A program made the translations under genes and the position numbers. Shown in pieces: positions 34,655 to 43,390 of a stretch of DNA of 64,000 bases (its first letter is position 1; the number at the start of each line of letters is the position of its first letter). Origin of the DNA: Nitrosococcus halophilus Nc 4 (GTDB taxonomy: Bacteria > Pseudomonadota > Gammaproteobacteria > Nitrosococcales > Nitrosococcaceae); the NCBI RefSeq assembly GCF_000024725.1, contig NC_013960.1:2590001-2654000 (forward strand), given 5' to 3'. The notes under the pieces were generated by a model. The model was not told the DNA's origin and searched no databases. It saw only the letters and a program-made list of their open reading frames with translations.

Positions 34655-36562
34655 TTAGCTTGCGTGTTGAGCAGCTTCCAAGTTCTCGCTGGCCATTAGC
34701 CAGGCTTCCTCTGTCTCGATGAGGGTTTGTTCTAGGCGCGCTTGTTTCATGAGCAGGGCTTTGAGATGTTCTTTTTGTTGCGGATCCTGGTATAAATCGG
34801 GATGAGCTAATTCTTGGTCGAGGGTTGATTTCTCCGCCTGTAGTTTTTCCAATGTTCCTTCGATTTCATCAAGCTTTTTTTGTAATGGCTGTAAAATGCG
34901 GCGGCGCTCTGCTTCTTGCCGCCGGCGTTCCTTGCGGGCAGCGGCATGGTGGGGTTCAGAAGGAGGCTCCCGAGGGGTTTCCTCGGTGCTACTTTGGCGC
35001 TGGCTGAGCCACTGCTGGTAGTTCTCCAAATCCCCATCGAAGGGGGAAGCGGTATGATCGGCCACCAACCAAAAGATATCCGTGGTGCTGCGCAGGAGGT
35101 GGCGATCGTGGGAGACCACCACCATGGCCCCTTCAAAATCTTGAAGGGCGGCGGTCAAGGCATGGCGCATTTCCAAATCAAGATGGTTAGTGGGTTCATC
35201 CAGCAGCAGCAGATTGGGGCGTTGAGACACGAGCAAAGCCAGGGCGAGGCGGGCTTTTTCCCCCCCTGAAAAAGGGGCTACCGGTTCTAAGGCCTGATCG
35301 CCACGGAAATTGAAGCCCCCGAGAAAATCCCGCATCTCTTTCTCGGTGGCGGTCGGGGTTAGTTGTTGCAGATGTTGGAGTGGGCTTTGATGGGCGTTGA
35401 GTTGCTCTATTTGATGTTGGGCGAAGTAGCCGATGCGCAAATCCGGTGAGCTGTCCACAGTGCCGGTACGCGCCTGCAGTTCTCCGGCGAGCAATTTAAT
35501 GAGGGTGGATTTGCCGGCCCCATTGGGTCCAAGCAGGCCAATACGGTCCCCGGGGATCAAATCTAGGTTGACTCGGCTCAGCACTTCCCACTGATCGTAA
35601 CCGATGGCCACTTGACGGAGGCGCAGGAGGTTGGCGGGGAGCTTTTCCGGTTGAGGCAGAGAAAAGTGAAAGGGGGAATGGATATGGGCCGGGGCAATCC
35701 GCTCCATGCGCTGTAGGGCCTTGAGGCGGCTTTGGGCTTGGCGCGCTTTGGTTGCTTTGGCCCGGAAGCGGTCCACAAAGCGCTGGATATGGGCAATTTC
35801 CCGCTGTTGCTTTTGGTAGCTGGCCTGTTGTTGGGCCAATTGCTCAGCCCGGTACCGTTCAAACTCAGAGTAATTCCCGCGATAGTAATCGACGGTCTTG
35901 TTTTCAATGTGGGCAATATGGTCCACCACCCGGTCGAGTAGTTCCCGGTCATGGGAGATCAGCAACAGGGTACCGGGGTAAGTGCTTAACCAACCCTCTA
36001 GCCATAACACGGCATCCAAGTCTAGGTGGTTGGTGGGCTCGTCCAAGAGCAGTAAGTCGGAACGGCACATGAGGGCTTGGGCAAGATTGAGACGCATCCG
36101 CCAGCCACCGGAAAAAGCCCGTACCGGGAGGGTTTCCTGATCGGCGGTAAAGCCTAAACCATGCATGAGTTTTACCGCTCGAACTGGAGCCGTGTAGCCA
36201 TCGATGGCCTCAATCCGAGCATGGATAGTGCCTTGAGCGGTTCCATCGCCTGCTTGCTCCGCTTTTGCCAGCTCGGCCTGGAGAAAGCGCAGTTCGGTAT
36301 CACCGTCAAGGACATAGTCCAGGGCAGGGGTCTCTACCGCTGGGGTTTCTTGGGCCACATGGGCTAGTACCCATTGGGAGGGCCGGTTGAATTCCCCCGC
36401 ATCCGGTTGGAGTTGCCCGAGGATGAGGTCAAATAAACTGGATTTGCCGCAGCCATTAGCGCCGGTGAGACCCACCCGCTGGCCAGGATGAATGGTCAGG
36501 TTAAAATGTTCGAAAAGCAGTCGGCTGCCCCGCCGTAAGGAAATATTTTGGAAACTTAGCAT
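34655..36562 (-). CDS. ABC-F family ATPase (YheS type)
   Basis: A 635-residue twin-ATPase without membrane segments. First cassette: Walker A GLTGANGCGKSSL, signature FSGGWRMRLNLAQALM, Walker B LLLLDEPTNHLDLDA. A linker helix pair follows (RFVDRFRAKATKARQAQSRL). Second cassette: GLLGPNGAGKSTL, FSGGEKARLALALL, LLLLDEPTNHLDLEM. A charged C-terminal coiled coil (ERRRQEAERRRILQPLQKKL) completes the YheS-like layout. ABC-F proteins act on ribosomes. The last 40 codons run up to the left part of the tnpB element, which seems inserted just behind the gene. Confidence 0.94.
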   Translation of the reverse strand: MLSFQNISLRRGSRLLFEHFNLTIHPGQRVGLTGANGCGKSSLFDLILGQLQPDAGEFNRPSQWVLAHVAQETPAVETPALDYVLDGDTELRFLQAELAKAEQAGDGTAQGTIHARIEAIDGYTAPVRAVKLMHGLGFTADQETLPVRAFSGGWRMRLNLAQALMCRSDLLLLDEPTNHLDLDAVLWLEGWLSTYPGTLLLISHDRELLDRVVDHIAHIENKTVDYYRGNYSEFERYRAEQLAQQQASYQKQQREIAHIQRFVDRFRAKATKARQAQSRLKALQRMERIAPAHIHSPFHFSLPQPEKLPANLLRLRQVAIGYDQWEVLSRVNLDLIPGDRIGLLGPNGAGKSTLIKLLAGELQARTGTVDSSPDLRIGYFAQHQIEQLNAHQSPLQHLQQLTPTATEKEMRDFLGGFNFRGDQALEPVAPFSGGEKARLALALLVSQRPNLLLLDEPTNHLDLEMRHALTAALQDFEGAMVVVSHDRHLLRSTTDIFWLVADHTASPFDGDLENYQQWLSQRQSSTEETPREPPSEPHHAAARKERRRQEAERRRILQPLQKKLDEIEGTLEKLQAEKSTLDQELAHPDLYQDPQQKEHLKALLMKQARLEQTLIETEEAWLMASENLEAAQHAS

Positions 36563-36646
36563 CGGCTGATATGGATAAAATGAGAAGACTATAATTTTTT
36601 ATTAACAAAACTTTACTAGGATACCAAGCTTAGAGAGGAGGGCTAA

Positions 36647-37054
36647 ATGGAGAATAAGATCCATAAATCCGAACAAGAGTGGAAAGCGCAACTCACTCCG
36701 GAGCAATATCATGTCACCCGGGAGGCGGGAACCGAACTGGCTTTTAGCGGAAAGTATTACCACCACCAGGAAAAGGGGAGCTATTGCTGTATTTGCTGTG
36801 GTAGCCCCTTGTTTAGCTCGGCGCAAAAATACGAATCCGGAACCGGTTGGCCGAGTTTTTGGAACCCTATCCGGGAACAGGCGCTAGAAATGCGCCCAGA
36901 TAACAGTCATGGCATGCATCGGGTCGAGGTCAGGTGCGCTCGCTGCGATGCCCACCTGGGTCATGTCTTTGGTGATGGTCCCGCTCCCACGGGGCAGCGT
37001 TATTGTATTAATTCCTGTGCATTGGATTTTGAAGCTGATTCTTCTTCCATTTAG
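36647..37054 (+). CDS. msrB: Peptide-methionine (R)-S-oxide reductase
   Basis: A 135-residue MsrB. Zinc CxxC pairs are CICC and CARC, the substrate site is SGTGWPSFW, the [12 protein letters not shown] loop follows, and the catalytic Cys is in RYCINS. It repairs methionine-R-sulfoxide with thioredoxin. GAGAGGAGGG before the ATG is a strong ribosome site. Its 3' end overlaps the start region of apbE. Confidence 0.97.
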   Translation: MENKIHKSEQEWKAQLTPEQYHVTREAGTELAFSGKYYHHQEKGSYCCICCGSPLFSSAQKYESGTGWPSFWNPIREQALEMRPDNSHGMHRVEVRCARCDAHLGHVFGDGPAPTGQRYCINSCALDFEADSSSI

Positions 37055-38108
37055 CAGGGTAGGCCTTCTGGGCCTCCTGCTCTGCCTCCTTTTGACTGCT
37101 TGCCTAGGGTCAGCCGAGGACCGCTTGACCTGGTTAACCGGGGCGACCATGGGCACCGGATATTCCGTCAAAATTGTTGATCTCCCTGCTGGGATCGACC
37201 CTGAAAGCTTGGATCATCACATTGCCCAGTTGCTGGAAGAGGTCAATGGATTGATGTCCACTTACCAAGAGGCTTCCGAGCTGTCCCGCTTTAATCGCAG
37301 TAGGCGTACTGACTGGATAGCCGTGTCCCCAGAGCTGGTCAAAGTGTTGGAAGAGGCGCAACGGATTAGCCGACTGAGTGAAGGCGCCTTTGATGTGACG
37401 GTAGGGCCGCTGGTCAATCTATGGGGGTTTGGACCCTCCCCCTATGTCGATGACCTGCCCCCTAGGCAGCAGGTGGAGGCGGCAAGGGAAAGGGTCGATT
37501 TTAAGCAGTTGCAAATACGGCGTTTACCCCCGGCGATAAGAAAGGCGCAGGGGGATATTTATGTGGATCTTTCGGGTATTGCCAAAGGGTATGGAGTGGA
37601 CCGGATAGCGGAATTGCTAGAGGCCCAGGGAATTGAGAATTATCTGGTCGATATTGGAGGGGAGGAGCGAATCCAGGGGTATGGCCCCCAGGGAGGCCCC
37701 TGGCGAATTGCCATTGAACGGCCAGTGGCCGGGAAACGTAGCGTGCAGCGCATCCTTGAGTTGGACTCCAGTGCGGTGGCCACTTCCGGGGATTACCGCA
37801 ACTACTTCGAGCGGGAGGGAAAGCGCTATTCCCATACCCTTGATCCTCGAACAGGCTGGCCTATTACCCATAAACTAGTCTCAGTAACGGTGTTAAGCGC
37901 TACCGCGATGCGTGCTGACGCTTTGGCTACGGCCCTGATGGTGCTTGGGCCAGAGCAAGGGTTTCGGTTGGCCGAGCGGGAGCAAATTGCCGCCTTGTTT
38001 CTGGTCAAAACGCCTGGAGGGTTTAGGGAGCAGACTACTACTCGTTTTACTAAGATTCGTTCATGGGCCTTATCGGCAGGAAAGGGGTATCCCCCTGCCG
38101 ATAAATAA
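37017..38108 (+). CDS. apbE: FAD:protein FMN transferase
   Basis: About 363 residues. The true start is uncertain: GTG 37017 or TTG 37029, both inside the end of msrB in another frame. A lipoprotein signal follows ([17 protein letters not shown], lipobox LTAC). ApbE motifs: [76 protein letters not shown], and [18 protein letters not shown] with the Mg/FAD aspartate. It attaches FMN to Thr in flavoproteins such as NqrC, RnfG. None of these targets lies in the window. A perfect hairpin TATCGGCAGG...CCTGCCGATA spans the last codons but lacks a T run. Confidence 0.93.
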   Translation: MHWILKLILLPFSRVGLLGLLLCLLLTACLGSAEDRLTWLTGATMGTGYSVKIVDLPAGIDPESLDHHIAQLLEEVNGLMSTYQEASELSRFNRSRRTDWIAVSPELVKVLEEAQRISRLSEGAFDVTVGPLVNLWGFGPSPYVDDLPPRQQVEAARERVDFKQLQIRRLPPAIRKAQGDIYVDLSGIAKGYGVDRIAELLEAQGIENYLVDIGGEERIQGYGPQGGPWRIAIERPVAGKRSVQRILELDSSAVATSGDYRNYFEREGKRYSHTLDPRTGWPITHKLVSVTVLSATAMRADALATALMVLGPEQGFRLAEREQIAALFLVKTPGGFREQTTTRFTKIRSWALSAGKGYPPADK

Positions 38109-38132
38109 AGGTGCTCTAGCTAAGGTTAAGTA

Positions 38133-38224
38133 ATACCAATTTCACGTAACTTTGCATTGTATAGGCTTAGTATAAACAACCAGTTATAACCTTAATAAAT
38201 TGCAGCCTTTTGCTAAATTGGTAT
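38133..38224 (+). repeat. MITE-like 92-bp repeat, copy 2
   Basis: Starts ATACCAATTTC and ends TAAATTGGTAT, inverted termini. The interior resembles 60728-60819 (GTAACTTTGCATT...ACAACCAGTTATAACC). It lies between apbE and the next gene, ending 15 bases before that gene's likely ATG. It carries no coding sequence; length and inverted ends suggest a non-autonomous element. Confidence 0.82.
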
Positions 38225-38239
38225 AAAGGGATGGGACTG

Positions 38240-38959
38240 ATGTTAAAGCTCTCAAAGAAATTTTTAGGGGGCGTCAAGCGCTCCGCAGTGGCAAGGGTAC
38301 TCTTGCTATTAAGCACTCCAGGATTGTTTGCGGGCAATCTGTGGGCGGCTAACCTCCAGATTCAAGTTGTGGCCGGGGATAAAAAAACGCCCCTGGAAAA
38401 GGCAGCGGTTTGTCTTGGAACCTCCCCAAATCCACAGCAATTTGGGGCCTCCCTAACAGGTAAAAAGGGTCGGGTGTTATTCCATGAGCTGCAACCGGTG
38501 CCCCTTATTCTCACCGTGTCCAAGCCTGGGTTTAGGGGAGAACAACGCATTGTCGGCAGGCAAACGCTGAATCGGGTTATGGTCGTATCCCTAGCGCCGG
38601 GCGGTGGAGGCCCCACTTGCCAGGCTTTGCCTCAGGCTAAAACAAAAGCCTCCACTGCAGCAGAGCTCCTAGTTAAGGATCTAGCTATTAACCGGGGTGC
38701 CCCCCTAACCCGAAGCCGGAAGGTCACGCTTTTTTTCACTGTGGAAGGCAAGCCTACCCAGTATCGTGCCAGCCAGTTTCCAGACTTTCGGGACGCCCCA
38801 TGGCAAGCTTTTGTTTTAACCCCCCAATTTGAGTTGAGTCCCGGCAGTGGTGAAAAAACTATCTATTTACAGGTTCGCCGCCACCGGGAAATTGACGGCT
38901 CTTACCTGCAAACGGTATCCAACACTACCGAGGGCAGTATCTATTTTTCTAAGCGTTAA
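38240..38959 (+). CDS. Exported protein with a carboxypeptidase-regulatory-like N-terminal domain
   Basis: 239 residues from ATG 38240, chosen because AAAGGG stands nine bases upstream; ATG 38231 is an alternative. A signal peptide (SAVARVLLLLSTPGLFAGNL, cleavage near WAANL) is followed by a beta-sandwich like regulatory or CarbopepD_reg domains (LEKAAVCLGTSPNPQQFGAS; TGKKGRVLFHELQPVPLILT; VSKPGFRGEQRIV). The C-terminal part (FFTVEGKPTQYRASQFPDF; YLQVRRHREIDGSYLQTVSN) resembles surface-exposed repeats. Function unknown. The MITE-like repeat directly upstream may have replaced its promoter. Confidence 0.75.
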   Translation: MLKLSKKFLGGVKRSAVARVLLLLSTPGLFAGNLWAANLQIQVVAGDKKTPLEKAAVCLGTSPNPQQFGASLTGKKGRVLFHELQPVPLILTVSKPGFRGEQRIVGRQTLNRVMVVSLAPGGGGPTCQALPQAKTKASTAAELLVKDLAINRGAPLTRSRKVTLFFTVEGKPTQYRASQFPDFRDAPWQAFVLTPQFELSPGSGEKTIYLQVRRHREIDGSYLQTVSNTTEGSIYFSKR

Positions 38960-38998
38960 TTGATTTATGATTTAACTCCGACCGTGATAGCGGAGATT

Positions 38999-39433
38999 TT
39001 ATTCTGCTTCTGGTTCCGATGGGGGTTCAATTTTTACCAAGTAATGGTGGTGAGACGGGCATCCTGCGACAGTTTGCGCAGAGATATCAATCCTTGCATA
39101 CCGTTCTTCGGTGATAGGCTCAGGAAGATCTCCTTCCACTAGATAGCTTCCATTGGGTTGCTTGGTGACTGTCAGAATACCTTCTTGATCACGAATTTCG
39201 ACAGCAAGGGTTGCTTCCTGGAGGTTCGAACTGGCGACAAAGGAAAAATGAGATAATTCCGGAATAACCGCCTTAGGGGCAGGATTTTCCTCGGAAAAGC
39301 GGACGGATGTACAGCTGCTTGATTGGGATTGGGAGCGCCCCCCCCCATAGGCATAAGCCGTGGTTGTCATTGTAAAAAATAGGGAAAATAGAGCGATATA
39401 AGAACCGATATGAAAAAGTCTTTTATTTGTCAT
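38999..39433 (-). CDS. Small exported protein of unknown function
   Basis: 144 residues with a signal peptide (SYIALFSLFFTMTTTAYAYG), a Gly/Ser/Gln-rich linker (GGGRSQSQSSSC) and a beta-rich domain (VIPELSHFSFVASSNLQEAT; GILTVTKQPNGSYLVEGDLP) ending with a His-rich turn (CPSHHHYLVKIEPP). The two cysteines could pair. No family recognised. It converges with the exported protein at 38240-38959; the genes end 39 bases apart. Confidence 0.7.
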   Translation of the reverse strand: MTNKRLFHIGSYIALFSLFFTMTTTAYAYGGGRSQSQSSSCTSVRFSEENPAPKAVIPELSHFSFVASSNLQEATLAVEIRDQEGILTVTKQPNGSYLVEGDLPEPITEERYARIDISAQTVAGCPSHHHYLVKIEPPSEPEAE

Positions 39434-39644
39434 TCCTGTTCTATCCTAAGTGTTTGTTTTTTAAAGTAAGAAAAATCATTTGAGCACCTCTAACCTTAAA
39501 GTATAGAGCTAAAGAGGTTGAACCTCAAGGTTGTTTCTTTACCCATAACAGTAAGCGCAAGGCAATCAATAGGGGCAGGTCTTTCGCTCCTATGGGTTTC
39601 TAAAAGGGGTGGAACTGTCGTTTAAGTTTGCGGACTGAGAGTGT

Positions 39645-40529
39645 ATGAAGCATCTTTCAACCCGAGCCGAATTTGTTCTAGAACAGCCGCTGCGTTTCCT
39701 GTTGCAGGTTATCGCGGGATTTCGAGTTAACCAGGGACTATTGTTGGCGGGGGCCATCGCTTATTACACATTGCTATCGGTGGTTCCCATGTTTGCCCTG
39801 ATTTTGGTGGGGCTTTCCCAGGTAGTCGATCCGGATCAATTACTGGAGACCACCAATGACTATCTGTCGTTACTGGCCCCAGGGCAGGCAGAGGCCCTCA
39901 CCGAGGAGATCGCAGGGTTTCTAGAAAATTGGAAGATAATCGGGATAGTGGGCTTTTTAGTCCTGCTATTTTTCAGCTCAATGGCATTTACCGTGCTAGA
40001 AAATGCCATGTCTATCATCTTCTTTCATCGTGTGGCGATTCATCGTCGTCATTTCCTGGTCTCAGCTATCCTTCCCTACTGCTATCTATTCCTTTTGGGG
40101 TTGGGGCTTTTTGTGGTGAGTCTGGTGAGCAGTGGTTTACATGCCCTCGATGAACGTTCTGTGACTTTGTTGGGCAATATATTCGGTGGTTACTACGCCG
40201 TTGGGATTTATGTATTGGGCCTGCTCGGTGAAATTTTGTTGCTGACCTCCCTTTATTTGGTCATGCCTCTGGGTCGGATCGTGTTCAGTCATGCCCTAAT
40301 TGGCGGTGTGGTGGCGACCCTGCTATGGGAAATCACCCGACAGGTCCTAGTGTGGTATTTCTCGACCCTATCTTTCGTGAATATCATTTACGGATCATTT
40401 GCCACGGCAGTGATGATCCTGCTGAGCCTAGAAGCGGCAGCCATTATTGTCTTATTCGGCGCTCAAGTGATTGCGGAATATGAGCGCATTGACACCCAAG
40501 AGAAAAGCCACCAAAGTTTTCAGACTTAA
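39645..40529 (+). CDS. YihY/BrkB-family membrane protein
   Basis: 294 residues with six hydrophobic segments. The typical start is LLAGAIAYYTLLSVVPMFAL; later LVLLFFSSMAFTVLENAMS, FLLGLGLFVVSLVSSGLH and YAVGIYVLGLLGEILLLTSL; near the end YGSFATAVMILLSLEAAAII with the YGS/FGAQV motif. YihY proteins are inner-membrane proteins of unknown transport role, once misnamed RNase BN. The downstream HAD gene starts eight bases after the stop, so the two form an operon. Confidence 0.92.
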   Translation: MKHLSTRAEFVLEQPLRFLLQVIAGFRVNQGLLLAGAIAYYTLLSVVPMFALILVGLSQVVDPDQLLETTNDYLSLLAPGQAEALTEEIAGFLENWKIIGIVGFLVLLFFSSMAFTVLENAMSIIFFHRVAIHRRHFLVSAILPYCYLFLLGLGLFVVSLVSSGLHALDERSVTLLGNIFGGYYAVGIYVLGLLGEILLLTSLYLVMPLGRIVFSHALIGGVVATLLWEITRQVLVWYFSTLSFVNIIYGSFATAVMILLSLEAAAIIVLFGAQVIAEYERIDTQEKSHQSFQT

Positions 40530-40537
40530 TATAGAGG

Positions 40538-41662
40538 ATGACTGTGAAACCCAAAATTCTGCTTTGTTCTGATCTGGATCGAACCCTACTTCCCAATGGT
40601 CACCAACCCGAGTCGCCTCAAGCACGGCCTCGGCTGCGACGTTTGGCCCAGCGCCCAGAAATCACCCTGGTCTATGTTAGTGGTCGCCACAAGGCTCTAA
40701 TCCAAAGCGCCATTGAAGAATATGACCTTCCCCTTCCCGACTATGCTATTGGCGATGTGGGGACCACGATTTACGAAATTGGGGATAAGCAATGGCATGT
40801 CTGGGAAGACTGGAGCGAAGAGATTGGAAAGGATTGGCAGGGAATGAGCCAGGCCGATCTGGCCAAACTTTTCGCCGATATTAAGATTCTGCGGCTGCAG
40901 GAGCCGGAAAAACAAAATCAATTCAAGCTCAGTTACTACGCTTCGCCGGATCTGGACCGGGAAACCTTGATTCCAGAGCTGGAACAGCGGTTAAAAGCTC
41001 AGGGAATCCAGGCTTCTTTTATCTGGAGTGTGGATGAAACCGCTCAGGTTGGTTTGCTCGATGTCTTACCAAAGTGTGCCAATAAGCTCCATGCCATTCA
41101 TTTCCTAATGGAACAAAAACATTTTGATAAAAGGCATACCGTTTTCGCTGGAGATAGCGGCAATGACCTGGAAGTGTTAACCAGCGGTCTCCAAGCTATT
41201 TTAGTGCGCAATGCCCAGGAGGAAGTGCGCCAGGAAGCCCTCCGCCGCCTCCCGTCAGAATATCGCCAGCAACTTTATTTTGCCCGCGGCAGCTTTATGG
41301 GGCTCAATGGTTATTACAGCGCCGGGATGTTGGAAGGTCTGGTCCACTTTTTTCCTGAAACCCGGGCGTGGATGGAAGAGGGAGGAGAAGAGATGGCGGG
41401 GGAGGAAGCGGCAACCCAACCCTGTGCTATCTACCGAAGCCGTAAAAAGAACGACAGTTATTTATATGTGGAAACTAAAGATGATTTCTCTGGTGTCCCT
41501 GAAAAATTACTGGAAATGCTAGGGAAGTTAGAATTTGTCATGAAGCTAGAACTTCGACCTGAGGTTTCCCTGGCTCAGGCCAACACCCAAGAAGTGATGC
41601 GGATGCTCAAGGAGAAAGGTTATTTTTTGCAGTTGCCATCGAAAGAGTATAGGCAGTCTTAG
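40538..41662 (+). CDS. Fusion of a sucrose-phosphatase-like HAD hydrolase and a YcgL domain
   Basis: 374 residues in one uninterrupted frame. Residues 1-270 are a HAD-IIB phosphatase of the sucrose-6-phosphate phosphatase group: motif I LLCSDLDRTLLPN, motif II YVSGRH, Lys in KCANKLHAIHFL, and motif IV VFAGDSGNDLEVL. After an acidic linker (EEGGEEMAGEEAATQP) residue 296 starts a YcgL domain: CAIYRSRKKNDSYLYVETKD, then DFSGVPEKLLEMLG and EKGYFLQLPSKEY, matching E. coli YcgL nearly end to end. YcgL is normally a stand-alone ~100-residue protein of unclear role. Likely substrate is a sugar phosphate; the YcgL part may regulate it. Confidence 0.9.
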   Translation: MTVKPKILLCSDLDRTLLPNGHQPESPQARPRLRRLAQRPEITLVYVSGRHKALIQSAIEEYDLPLPDYAIGDVGTTIYEIGDKQWHVWEDWSEEIGKDWQGMSQADLAKLFADIKILRLQEPEKQNQFKLSYYASPDLDRETLIPELEQRLKAQGIQASFIWSVDETAQVGLLDVLPKCANKLHAIHFLMEQKHFDKRHTVFAGDSGNDLEVLTSGLQAILVRNAQEEVRQEALRRLPSEYRQQLYFARGSFMGLNGYYSAGMLEGLVHFFPETRAWMEEGGEEMAGEEAATQPCAIYRSRKKNDSYLYVETKDDFSGVPEKLLEMLGKLEFVMKLELRPEVSLAQANTQEVMRMLKEKGYFLQLPSKEYRQS

Positions 41663-41815
41663 TGCCTTTTTCTGCCTCCGGGCTCAGGGGTGCCTCCTTC
41701 TTTCCTCTTCGCGCTGGATGGTCTAACTTAGCTCTTAAATTAAGGCTAGATAAAGTCGCCCCCCGGGCACAGTCGACCCCCGACGGGGTCCAGGAGAAAA
41801 ACAGGGTAAAAAACC

Positions 41816-42524
41816 ATGCCTGCCCCCCTGCACCTTCGCCTCTTTCTCGCCTCACCGGGCCGAGGCTTGGGCGCAGCGCCGCCCTAACCTAGTAGGTGAA
41901 GAGGCACGGGCCTTCTTGGACGCCAGTGTCGCCCTGCGGGAGCGCGAGCGACAAGAAGCTGAAGCGCAGCGCCAGCGGGAGTTGGAAGCGGCCCAGAAAC
42001 TCGCCGCGGCCCGGCGCCGGACCCTGGGAGGACTGGCCGTGGGTCTGCTGCTGGTGTCCGTCATTGCGGTAGTGGCGGGCTGGCAGTGGTATCGGGCGGA
42101 AGCGCAGCGAAACAAGGCCCAGGAGCAGGCCGCGCTGGTGCAACGGGGGGCCTGCAACGCGCAATTGGCCTGGGCTCAGGAGGTGGTGAAACACCCCCCC
42201 ATTCAGGCCCGGAGACTGCTCAATGACACCGAGCGGTGTCCAAGAAACCTTCATAACTTCGCTTGGGGCTTTCTTTATAGGCTCACTCAGCGCGAGCGGG
42301 GGACATTGCGCGGGCACACCGACCCGGGTTTTGCCGTGGCCTTTGCCCCGGATGGGAAGACCCTGGCCTCGGGAAGCCGAGATGGCACTATCAAGCTCTG
42401 GGAAGTGGTGGGAGGTGGCCACCGGCCAAGAATAGAGTACTCTAGCGGGGAAGAAGCACTTCATAGGGATAACGCATTAGCACGGTGGGCGCTCTCTCCA
42501 CCTTCCCGATCTTCGTTGGCATAG
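41816..42524 (+). pseudogene. STAND/WD40 signalling protein with a large internal deletion
   Basis: ATG 41816 opens MPAPLHLRLFLASPG, the start typical of DUF4062-type proteins. After about 15 residues the frame changes abruptly to RAEAWAQRRPNLVGEEARAF, then ASVALRERERQEAEAQRQ, a membrane helix (LGGLAVGLLLVSVIAVVAGW), and the linker typical of STAND NTPases before their WD40 propeller. One WD40 repeat is readable (GTLRGHTDPGFAVAFAPDGK, ASGSRDGTIKLWEV), then the sequence degenerates. The NTPase domain and most of the propeller, probably over 2 kb, are gone. The gene cannot make a functional product. Confidence 0.8.
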
Positions 42525-42638
42525 CTGATGAAAATCTCACTCATTTTTCATTTTGCTGTTAGCCCCGGTGGTGATTATTAGGTGAGAAGCTACACTTTAA
42601 AAAAAAGATAAAAATGATTGAGGAGCTTCAAGCAGATC

Positions 42639-43388
42639 ATGCATCTAGAAGCCGTCTTGACTGTAGGCTGGCCCGAGACGAGTAATTCGTCGTTCTCAGC
42701 ACGTAAGGTGCATCAAGCGGCCCAGGAAGCCGAGGAAGCTTACCCCCATGCCCTGGCCCGGTGGCTGGATTCAGGCCCGGCAAGGCCTACGCTTTTGGCT
42801 TTGGAACGGCTTTTCCGAAGGCGGCCAGGCGGTTTCCATGATCTTAAGACTTTAATAGGCACGATCGGTGGGTTGCCTGAGCGGGAAGCGCCTTTACCCT
42901 GTCACATAGACTGTTTTGCCTATGCGTTTCTTAAGGGGGCAAAAAATTTCGATTTTCTCCTCCCGGAAGCCTCTGCGGAAGAAAGCCCTTTTCGCTCCCG
43001 TTTGCCGGAATGGAACGAAGCCATTAACGCCTTGGAGGAATTGGAACGGGTTGGGCAACCATTGCCGGCCCATTTGGAGTTTACCCAAGAGGATTATCTG
43101 CATCTGCGGCATATTCTCGCCCGTAAATCGGCGCGGGATGAGCGGCGCACCCTGGCTACCCTCCTGGTCAATGGGCCTTCAACGCCAATGGAATTGACGA
43201 CGGACTTGGGGCTGAATAAGACATTGGCCCAGCGAATTCTGGGGTTGCTGGCGAACAATGATGTGGTGGCGGCTCGCTCTGGAGCGCAATATGTCATCCG
43301 GGAGCAGGCCCTGCCCTTGGTGGTGTTTGGCCTGCGGGAGACTCTGGGATTGGATTTGTTATCCTCCCTCCAGCCAGTAGAGGAGTAA
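42639..43388 (+). CDS. Helical protein with C-terminal winged helix, coupled to an MscS channel
   Basis: 249 residues from ATG 42639; GAGGAG lies 13 bases upstream. Helical N-terminal region (ARKVHQAAQEAEEAYPHALA; LALERLFRRRPGGFHDLKTL) and acidic middle. The last 80 residues (ERRTLATLLVNGPSTPMELT, TDLGLNKTLAQRILGLLANN, DVVAARSGAQYVI) read as a winged helix, possibly DNA binding. No family recognised. The stop is two bases before the MscS-like gene, so the two are co-translated; a regulatory or assembly role for the channel is possible. Confidence 0.7.
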   Translation: MHLEAVLTVGWPETSNSSFSARKVHQAAQEAEEAYPHALARWLDSGPARPTLLALERLFRRRPGGFHDLKTLIGTIGGLPEREAPLPCHIDCFAYAFLKGAKNFDFLLPEASAEESPFRSRLPEWNEAINALEELERVGQPLPAHLEFTQEDYLHLRHILARKSARDERRTLATLLVNGPSTPMELTTDLGLNKTLAQRILGLLANNDVVAARSGAQYVIREQALPLVVFGLRETLGLDLLSSLQPVEE

Positions 43389-43390
43389 AG

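Noticed and set aside
38069-38108. Hairpin at the end of apbE as a terminator
   Set aside because: Perfect stem, but no T run on the plus strand after it and it overlaps coding; called a hairpin only.
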